From the NCBI GenBank assembly GCA_018780435.1, contig JADMJS010000222.1:1-32330 (forward strand): a DNA stretch of 32,330 nt, given 5' to 3'. This document shows positions 7,992 to 21,047 of this stretch, piece after piece; position 1 is the first letter of the stretch, and every line of letters starts with the position of its first letter. Below the pieces are notes generated by a model. The model did not search any database. It was given only the letters and a program-made list of their open reading frames with translations, and was not told where the DNA came from. Made by a program: the position numbers and the translations under genes. Origin of the DNA: Myxococcales bacterium (GTDB lineage: Bacteria > Myxococcota_A > UBA9042 > GCA-2863065).

Positions 7992-10304
7992 TCACTCGGC
8001 GAGGACGGCGTCGAGGGCGTCGATGATCCCGGCGGGATCGTATTCGCGAGCGATGTAGGTGATGACACCCTGACGGTTGACGACGACGTCCACCGGGAAG
8101 GGGTTGGCACCCTTGTTTTGCTCGACGAGCGCCTTGTAGGTCGGCGTCGTCGTGTCTTCGAGGCCGACGGGGTAGCTGACCGTCAGATGATTGACGAACT
8201 CTTGAACCCCTTCGAGAGAATCCCCGTTGGCGTCGATGGCGATGACTCGAATCTGGTCTCCGTACTTCTTCACGATCTGCTCTTCGATGTCTGGCAACTC
8301 CAGACTGCAGACCGGTCAGAAGGTGGCGAAGTACGCAAGAAGAATGGGTTTGTCGGCCACATCGGACGACGCCCAATCCCCCCCATCGAGCTGGAGCGCT
8401 CGCGTCTCGGGTAGCGTGTCACCCACGCCGAGCCCCGGCTGATTGCCAGCGAGGAACGCGGTGCGGACCGGTTGAAGCGGGTCGTCTGACTGAATCGAGA
8501 GGACGGCCGTATCGTAGTCGGTACCCGTGGTCGCCTTGTACGTGACCTCCAGCTTCCCAGAGCCACCGGGCGGAATGACCATCTGCTTGGGCGAGACGGC
8601 GAACGCCGCCGTGGACGTCCAATTGTTGAAGAGGGTCAGGGGCGCGGTGCCCTGATTGCGAACCGTGATGGGACGCATCTTGGAGAGACCCGCTTCTACG
8701 GGCCCAAAGTCGACCAGGTTCACGTCTTCCGGGAGCACCATGAATGGCGCGACCCGCTCAGGGTAGAGGTTGTAGACGTACTGAACCCACCAGTTGCCGA
8801 CGAACACGGTGTTCCCGTTCGCCGCGACGCCGAGCGTCCGCGCCGTCACCGGCGGGTGGCCGATGTCCGGGTAGGCGACGTCCGTCGTGAGACGCACGCC
8901 GCCGAGCATGATAGGCGACGCCGGATCGGAGACGTCGAACGCGCGCGTATCGTTCCACGCCGCCACGATCGCGTGCCCTTCGGAGTAGTCCACCCGGATC
9001 GCGGTCCCGAGGGTCGGGGTCTTGCTCTTCACCACCAGCGCAGTCGGGTCGGCCGCGTCGATGACGACGAGTCCGGCCGGTCCGCCAGCGACGTAGATCA
9101 GGTCACCCTCGACATCGAGTCCGTGCGGTGTGCCGCCGACCTCGACCGTCCCCAGCAGCTTGGGCGCCGTGGGCGTCGAGACGTCGACGGTCGACACCGT
9201 GCCGTCCTGGTCGGCGACCGTGACGACCTGGTTCAGAACCCGCAATCCCCACGTGTTCCCGAGCCCGCTGAGCGACCCGACGCGCGTCAGGACGTTCGTG
9301 GCGGGATCCCGCTGATACACGCCGAGCCCGTTCTGCCGCAGCGCCACGTAGACATAGCCGCCTTCGACGTCGATGCCTTCGTAGCTCTCACCCGGCTCTT
9401 GAAGCACCGGGATCTGCTGCGGTTTCATGGTCTTCAGCTTGGTCGGGTCGAGGGGGTCCATGTCCCCCTTCGAGATGTCCCAGCCGGAGATGAAGGTCGG
9501 GTTGCTGAGGTTGCCGCGGTGCGTCGTGTAGACGATGTCCCCATCCCACGCGAGGTGGATGCAGCCCGGCGTTCGCGCCGTGCACTTGCCGGCAGCCGTG
9601 TCGCACTTATTTCCGGGACAATCCTCGTTCGTCGAACAGGCGACCGACTCGCTCGGGATCGTGTGCTTGATGTTCTCCGCCAAGTACTTGAGCCCTGACG
9701 GCGCGGAGGCGTCCATGACCCCGAAGGTGTAGCTGCACTGAAAGAGCTTCTTGTCCGAGGGCCGATAGCGGATCTCGTCGACGTGCAAGTGGCCGTTGGC
9801 TCCTTGAAGCCGCTTGAGCTGCACGAGCGGGGGCGAGAAGGCCCCCGGTTGCAGGACCGACGACACGCATGCGCCATCGATCTCCGTCGTGTTCGCGCCG
9901 CACGCCAGCGTCGTCGCCGGGACGCACTCGCCCGCGACTTCCTTGGTTTCCGGCCCGCACGTGATGGTGCTCGAGGGGACGCACTTGCCGTCGACCTCTT
10001 CAGCGCCTTCACCACAGGAGAGCGTGTTCGTGCTGATGCACGCGCCGCCCTCCTCCGTCGTACCCGAGCCACACGTGAGTGGGGTCTCGGTCGCCGTGGC
10101 GACGCACTCGCCGTCCTTCTCTTCCGTCCCGTCGCCGCACGCGAGAGTGCTGGTGGCCACGCACTCTCCGGCTTGGAGAACCGTGCCGCTACCGCAGGTC
10201 GGTGGCGACATCGATGTGGAGTCCGAAGACTCCTCCTGGCAACCCGCGACGAGCGTTACCGCCGTCACGAGCGCCAGGCGCCATGGGATTCTCATGATTC
10301 TCAT
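7992..10304 (-). CDS. Selenoprotein lipoprotein: propeller, Ig-like and TlpA-like domains (UxxC)
   Basis: This is one 770-residue frame if the UGA at 8316-8318 is read as selenocysteine (Sec663). AGGAGG sits 4 bases before the ATG. A signal with lipobox Leu-Val-Ala-Gly-Cys comes first, then five or six short CGxGTxxxxGxCV units (to about 155). An LVIVD-like beta-propeller follows (about 160-510; GLDVEGDLIYVAGGPAGLVV), then an Ig-like domain of the ASPM/SPD-2/Hydin type (about 520-620). A TlpA/peroxiredoxin-like thioredoxin domain ends the chain: LAYFATF-Sec-PVC, cis-Pro in NPFPVDVVV. Sec replaces the first Cys of CxxC and Cys666 is kept. The frame is open before and after the UGA, and homology runs through it. 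It probably acts as an envelope thiol/selenol redox lipoprotein; its substrate is unknown. A divergent paralog lies at 10522-12435. Confidence 0.88.
8289..8318 (-). promoter_or_regulatory. Bacterial SECIS element with UGA (Sec) codon
   Basis: The UGA is at 8318-8316 on the minus strand. Sixteen bases later comes a 5-base loop AGUUG closed by a perfect 6-bp stem, GUCUGG and CCAGAC (8305-8289). Known bacterial SECIS elements place a short hairpin with a G (and adjacent U) early in the loop at about this distance after the UGA, where SelB binds. The paralogous gene has the same loop at the same distance with a different stem. Confidence 0.85.
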
Positions 10305-10443
10305 CTGACCTCCTCTTCCAAATCAGGAAGATCGCTCTCAGGGGAGTCCGCGCGAACAGCAAGACGCGGGCCAGTGTCTACAAAACCAGAAACAGCGTCA
10401 CGACGTCGCCCCGACGCGCAAGGCGCATCACGGCCGGGCACGG

Positions 10444-10472
10444 CCACGACATGCCGCCGCGACATGTCGTGG
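10444..10472. promoter_or_regulatory. Perfect 10-bp inverted repeat between the two selenoprotein genes
   Basis: CCACGACATG (10444-10453) and CATGTCGTGG (10463-10472) are perfect inverted arms around 9 bases. The element lies between the divergent starts (10304 and 10522), just upstream of the candidate promoter of the rightward gene. It could be an operator for a dimeric regulator shared by both genes, or an RNA hairpin. Confidence 0.5.
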
Positions 10473-10485
10473 TTTGTGCAACCAC
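10469..10485. promoter_or_regulatory. Second inverted repeat overlapping the first
   Basis: GTGGTT (10469-10474), loop TGTGC, and AACCAC (10480-10485) form a perfect 6-bp stem. Its left arm shares bases with the right arm of the 10444-10472 repeat, so the two hairpins exclude each other. It ends one base before the -35-like TTGATT. Confidence 0.4.
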
Positions 10486-10515
10486 TTGATTCCTTCTGTC
10501 CAAACGTTCTACGGT
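10486..10515 (+). promoter_or_regulatory. Candidate sigma-70 promoter, possibly leaderless
   Basis: TTGATT (10486-10491), an 18-base spacer and TACGGT (10510-10515) fit a weak sigma-70 promoter. The start site would fall at or next to the ATG at 10522. That would give a leaderless mRNA and explain the lack of a ribosome site before this ATG. Confidence 0.35.
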
Positions 10516-10521
10516 GCGGCG

Positions 10522-12435
10522 ATGCGCCAACCCACTCGTCTCGCCTTATGCACCGTGATGGCCGCGTGCGGCCAACCTGACATACCCTCGACGGCCGTCG
10601 ATATGGGCTCCCATGACGCATCGGAGATCGACGTAGACGCGGCCGAACTTGACGATGTCGCGAGCACCATCGACCACGATACCCCCGATATCCTGGACGC
10701 CATCGAAGACAACGACGTCGTCGCACCGAATGACGTGCTGGGCCCGAGCGACCACGACCCACTCGCCCGTCGCGCGACGCGCGCGCTCGACGTAGGACCG
10801 ATTGCCGCGAACGGCTTCGCCCGTGGTGCCGATGTGCTCCACGTCTGTGATGGCGCGCGCCTAGAGAAGCTCTCCTTGCCAGGACTTTCCCCCACGACCG
10901 GTGGCGGCATCGCGCTCCCTGGACGCTGTCTCGCCATCGCGGCAGCCGACGACGGCGACGTGGTGCTGTCGGTGAGCGGTGGCCGCTGGCTGCGCGACAG
11001 CGGCGAGGGCGAGCCGGTCGTGACGGACGGCCCCGACGCGCTGGGCCTCGGTCTGAGCGGCGGCCGAATCTGGGCAGCGACGGGGGCCACCGGGCTCGCG
11101 TCGGCGCCCGCCGATCTCAGTGCGCCCGCGACCACGCACGGGCTGGCGCTGGACGCCCGGTCGGTGCTCGCAGTTAGCGAGACGTTGTACGTCGCGGACG
11201 GTCGGTATGGCGTGAAGCGCTTCGTGATCGATGGCGGCGGCAACGCGGTCTGGGTGGCATCCCGAGCGGCCGAGGACGTGGATACGGCGTTGGCGGTCCT
11301 CGACGATCACCATCTCGTAGTCGCCCGGGGCGGCGCCGGCGTCGGCGTCCTCGACGTCACTGGGGATGGGCTCGAGCTCGTCGGCATTCTGGAGCTTCCC
11401 GGGCTCGCGTCGTCAGTCGCCGTGGGCGCGAGCGGCCTCCTGATGGTCGCGAGCTGGACGGACGTGTACCTCGTCGACGTCACGAACGTCGGGCTACCGA
11501 AGCGCCTCGCGCGCGAGCACTTCGACGTCGAGTCACCCGGCGGGCGGCGTGCGCTCGGTATCGTCGCCGATGGAGACGCGTTCCTGACGCTCGGGCTCGA
11601 CCACGTGACTCGGCTCGCCGTGAACCCGACCGTGCAGGTGCCGGAGCTGCGAATGGCACGAAGTTACCTGCATATCGACGCCAAAGCCGCCGTCGGCAAA
11701 GGCGAGTCCACGGTCGTCCTGCGCAACGAAGGCGACGCGACACTGGAAGTGCGGGGGCTCACCGTCGCCGACCCGGCGTTCAAGCTCTCGCTGGCGTCGT
11801 CCGACCAGCCAGACATCGACCTGGTCATCCCCTCCGAAGAGGCAGGCACCTTCTCGGTTCGGTCGCCCGGAACCGCGAGCGACGTAACGAGCGCCGGCTT
11901 CACGACGAACGATCCCGACTACCCCGAGGTCACGATCCCGGTCTCGGTCAACCCGCCGCGGCTCGCGGTCGGAATGACGGCGCCTGCCGTGGTCCTCCCG
12001 GAGCTCGGCGGCCGGATCGCCACACTCGACGGGCTCCGTGACCCGAGCGGCGGCGACGATCCCGCTGCCCGCCGAGTGGTCTACATCAAGTCCTTCAGTC
12101 CGCTCTGAACGACCTGCGTGCAGGAGTTGCCTGCACTCGAAGCCGAGCTCTGGCAGTCATTTTCACACGACGAGGTCCTCGTGGTTGCCGTCCACGTGGA
12201 AGATCAGGCTCTCTATGCGCTCCCGGTCGCCCTCGAAACGGGGATCACCTTCCCGGTGCTCCTCGACTGCGACGGCCGCTTCCTACGGGAGTGGTCACGC
12301 GTAGGTGAGGACGTCCCAGCCTTCCCGCTGGGCTACCTGCTCGCTCGGGACGGGAGCATCGCAGCGATCTTCACCCAGAGCGAGCCGCCGATCGGCGAAC
12401 TGAAAGCGGCGATCTCGGCGCTGCTGACCGACTAG
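10522..12435 (+). CDS. Second selenoprotein lipoprotein: propeller, Ig-like and TlpA-like domains (UxxC)
   Basis: This is one 637-residue frame if the UGA at 12106-12108 is selenocysteine (Sec529). I chose ATG 10522 over GTG 10474 because it gives a compact signal, MRQPTRLALCTVMAACGQ, with lipobox Met-Ala-Ala-Cys. An Asp-rich linker runs to about 95. A beta-propeller follows (about 95-370; VLAVSETLYVADGRYGVKRF), then an Ig-like domain (about 385-480; STVVLRNEGDATLEVRGLTV). The TlpA-like domain has VVYIKSFSPL-Sec-TTC, then QELPALEAEL and cis-Pro in AFPLGYLLARDG. The domain order matches the divergent gene at 7992-10304, but sequence identity looks low, so they are old paralogs that both keep Sec. 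It is likely a redox lipoprotein of the periplasm or outer membrane. Confidence 0.87.
12106..12136 (+). promoter_or_regulatory. Bacterial SECIS element with UGA (Sec) codon
   Basis: The UGA is at 12106-12108. A perfect 7-bp stem, GUGCAGG (12118-12124) and CCUGCAC (12130-12136), closes the loop AGUUG (12125-12129). The loop begins 16 bases after the UGA, exactly as in the paralog. Only the loop and some flanking bases are shared; the stems differ but both pair fully, which argues for selection on structure. Confidence 0.86.
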
Positions 12436-12469
12436 CCAGAAGTTCAGCCCGACCGAGCGGCACGGTGGA

Positions 12470-12488
12470 GGCCCGAACACGTCGGGCC
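12470..12488 (+). terminator. Terminator-like hairpin
   Basis: GGCCCGA (12470-12476), loop ACACG, TCGGGCC (12482-12488) form a perfect 7-bp GC-rich stem 34 bases after the selenoprotein stop. There is no T-run. The rest of 12436-12663 shows nothing else recognisable. Confidence 0.5.
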
Positions 12489-12633
12489 GGCTGGCATTCA
12501 GCGGAAGGTCATGGCTGTCCTTTGGGCGCCCGCAGTGAGCGACGCCCGGATGCTGACGGATAACGTTACTGCTGTCTACCCCTCGCGCCGTGGACTTGGA
12601 CAAGGGGCCAGATCGAACACGAGGGCGATGCGT

Positions 12634-12639
12634 TAGGAT
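12634..12639 (+). promoter_or_regulatory. Possible -10 element of the peptide gene
   Basis: TAGGAT lies 24 bases before the peptide ATG, a spacing that suits a short leader with the GGAGGT ribosome site (12654-12659). No matching -35 is visible. The support is weak. Confidence 0.2.
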
Positions 12640-12663
12640 GGACCTCTCCCGCTGGAGGTCCCC

Positions 12664-12882
12664 ATGCTGCTCCCCACGTCTCTGATCTGCTTGCTCCTCG
12701 CCCAAGGCGCTGCCACCTCGTCATCGAACGTCACGACGACGACGGTCCCGAACGAACAAGTCGCGCCGCCCGCGGACCCGAAGCCCCCCGAAGACCCGGA
12801 CGACCCCGAGGACCCCGAGAACCCTGAAGAGCCGGAGGAGCCCATCGGCCCCGACAACTGTCCGCCGTGCGGTATGGGCTGA
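12664..12882 (+). CDS. Small secreted-like peptide ending CPPCGMG; candidate MNIO substrate
   Basis: This 72-residue peptide has an excellent ribosome site (GGAGGT, 4 bases before ATG). Residues 1-20 (MLLPTSLICLLLAQGAATSS) look like a signal peptide, although without a basic N-region. The middle (about 32-60) is a Pro/Glu/Asp spacer built of PEDPDDPEDPENPEEPEEP-like steps. The tail, IGPDNCPPCGMG, carries the only Cys residues outside the leader, as Cys-Pro-Pro-Cys. The DUF692/MNIO gene begins 10 bases after the stop. MNIO enzymes elsewhere modify Cys or other residues of small precursor peptides (methanobactin, TglA-type, bufferin-type), and bufferin precursors also carry signal peptides. I infer that this is the precursor. 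It could instead be a small metal- or thiol-binding exported protein. Confidence 0.75.
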   Translation: MLLPTSLICLLLAQGAATSSSNVTTTTVPNEQVAPPADPKPPEDPDDPEDPENPEEPEEPIGPDNCPPCGMG

Positions 12883-12892
12883 GCCGGCCAGC

Positions 12893-14017
12893 TTGGATAC
12901 CGGCGCTCCCTCTCCGCTCTTGGCGCTCTCATGGATGCGCGAGCCGGCCTTCCTCCGTGCTGCGACGCCGCTGCTCGCGGATGGGCTCATCGACGCGCTC
13001 GAGTGGTCTTTCGACACGGCCTGGCGCGACGAGCCCGCCCCCGTCCGCGACGCTCTGCTCGGCCATTACGCGAGCGCCGGACGGCTCCTCGGACACGGCG
13101 TCAGCTACTCGCTGCTGTCAGCCGACCCCGCCGACGACGTGCGAAAGGCACGCTGGCTCGAACGCTGGCGTGGCGAACAGGCGCGTCACCCGTATCGCCA
13201 CCTAAGCGAACACATCGGCTTCATGACGGCCCCTGGGTATCAGCGCGGACCGCCGCTCCCGATGCCCCTCACGCCGGAGGTGGTCACCCTCGGCCGAGAT
13301 CGCCTGAATCGGCTGGTGGACGCGTCGAACGGGCCGGTCGGGCTCGAGAACCTCGCCTTCGCGTTCTCTCGCCGTGAGGTCCTGGAGCAAGGCGAGCTCC
13401 TCGAGCGGTTGCTCGCGCCGACGGGCGGGTTCGTGGTCCTCGACCTCCACAACCTCTGGTGTCAGGCGGTCAACTTCGGCCTCGACCCCGCGGCGCTGCT
13501 CGACAGCTACCCGTTGGCCCGGGTCCACGAGCTCCACGTGTCAGGCGGGAGCTGGGCCGAGACGAGTCACGGGCCAGTGAGACGCGATACACACGATGGG
13601 ACCGTACCTTTTGAGGTCCTGGAGCTGCTACAGCTCGCGTTGCGCCGATGCCCTGAGGTGCGTTTCGTCGTGGTGGAGCGCCTCGGGGATTCCTTCGAGT
13701 CGCCCGACGCCGCTGCCGAACTGCGGGCCGACGTGATGGCCGTGCGGGGTACCCTAAGCACCTTCGACGGCGTCACGAGCTCGCTGGCCAAGCCGCTCCC
13801 GCTCGCTCTTTGGCCGGACGTGCACCGCGACGACGCACTTGCGGTCGCTCAAAGCGCCCTCTACGCCACGCTCGACTCAGGCCCGACCGAGGACGACGCC
13901 TGGTCTACGTCGGAGGCCGTCTCGGCGATACGGTCTATGATCGAACACGCCGAGCCGAGGATGCTCGCGACCGGTGAGGCACTCATGCGGCGGTGGGGTC
14001 GTCGAAACACCGGGTGA
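12893..14017 (+). CDS. DUF692/MNIO family multinuclear iron oxidase
   Basis: This 374-residue protein starts at TTG 12893. The family-like beta strand begins by residue 8, so the alternative start at Met15 would trim it. The family's TIM-barrel metal ligands can be traced: His68 in LGHGVSYSL, Glu106 and His107 in HLSEHIGF, Glu152-Asn153 in LENLAF, Asp184 and Asn187 in LDLHNLWC, His215 in ELHVSGG, Asp232/His234 in DTHDGTVPF, and Glu262 in VVVERLG. MNIO enzymes use two or three iron ions and O2 to rearrange Cys-, Asp- or Asn-containing peptides, usually with a partner protein that binds the precursor. No separate partner gene is present. The extra 95 residues at the C-terminus might serve that role, which is inference. 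Its only operon neighbour is the CPPCGMG peptide. Confidence 0.85.
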   Translation: MDTGAPSPLLALSWMREPAFLRAATPLLADGLIDALEWSFDTAWRDEPAPVRDALLGHYASAGRLLGHGVSYSLLSADPADDVRKARWLERWRGEQARHPYRHLSEHIGFMTAPGYQRGPPLPMPLTPEVVTLGRDRLNRLVDASNGPVGLENLAFAFSRREVLEQGELLERLLAPTGGFVVLDLHNLWCQAVNFGLDPAALLDSYPLARVHELHVSGGSWAETSHGPVRRDTHDGTVPFEVLELLQLALRRCPEVRFVVVERLGDSFESPDAAAELRADVMAVRGTLSTFDGVTSSLAKPLPLALWPDVHRDDALAVAQSALYATLDSGPTEDDAWSTSEAVSAIRSMIEHAEPRMLATGEALMRRWGRRNTG

Positions 14018-14254
14018 GGGCCGGGGCGCTCGGCGGATAGGGGTCACGGGGACCGGTCGACGATTCGGTCGAGGCCGTCGGGCGTTGGGCTGAACGCCGC
14101 TTTCGCAACAACATAACATGATATCAACCACTTAGGCGATGGTTCTACTTACTTCGAGACAGAATCCCGGGGCGTTATCTGGCTTCACCGAGGTCTGACC
14201 GTTAGCCTACGCAACGGCGTCATTGCGCCACCGGTTGGACAGCCTTCGGGCTGA
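14018..14254. other. Leader region with an AT-rich island
   Basis: This 237-base gap precedes the giant fusion gene. Bases about 14099-14160 are unusually AT-rich for this window and include the palindrome TGATATCA (14119-14126) and short arms AACCA/TGGTT (14126-14130 and 14140-14144). It is probably the promoter and control region. I cannot pick a convincing -35/-10 pair, and there is no clear ribosome site before ATG 14255. Confidence 0.4.
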
Positions 14255-20947
<6,693 letters not shown>

Positions 20948-20960
20948 CGCTGGGGCTGGC

Positions 20961-20987
20961 GCCGAGTGTGCGGGCCGCACACTCGGC
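20961..20987 (+). terminator. Strong terminator-like hairpin
   Basis: GCCGAGTGTGC (20961-20971), loop GGGCC, GCACACTCGGC (20977-20987) form a perfect 11-bp stem 13 bases after the stop. No T-run follows, as is common in GC-rich genomes. Confidence 0.65.
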
Positions 20988-20995
20988 CCGACCGG

Positions 20996-21024
20996 TTGAC
21001 GCGCGGTCTCCGTTGGCGTAGCCG
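20996..21024 (+). promoter_or_regulatory. Candidate promoter of the metalloprotease gene
   Basis: TTGACG (20996-21001), a 17-base spacer and TAGCCG (21019-21024) make a good -35 with a weak -10. The start site would lie near 21031, leaving a short leader that carries the GGAGG ribosome site. Confidence 0.35.
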
Positions 21025-21047
21025 GAGAGTCCATCCGGAGGAACTTC

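Larger units (their letters stand above)
7711..8134. repeat. Direct repeat, copy 2 (pair with 2841-3255)
   Basis: This is the second copy, offset by 4870 bases (4879 after a 9-base insertion near 8017). Here the minus-strand selenoprotein 3' end is intact and the plus-strand lipoprotein end is a fragment. Together the two copies bracket the giant lipoprotein gene. Confidence 0.93.

Noticed and set aside
8298..8318. Reading the UGA as a true stop or a nonsense mutation that splits a gene
   Set aside because: The frame continues cleanly, the UGA replaces the first redox Cys, a hairpin follows at the proper distance, and the divergent paralog shows the same three features.
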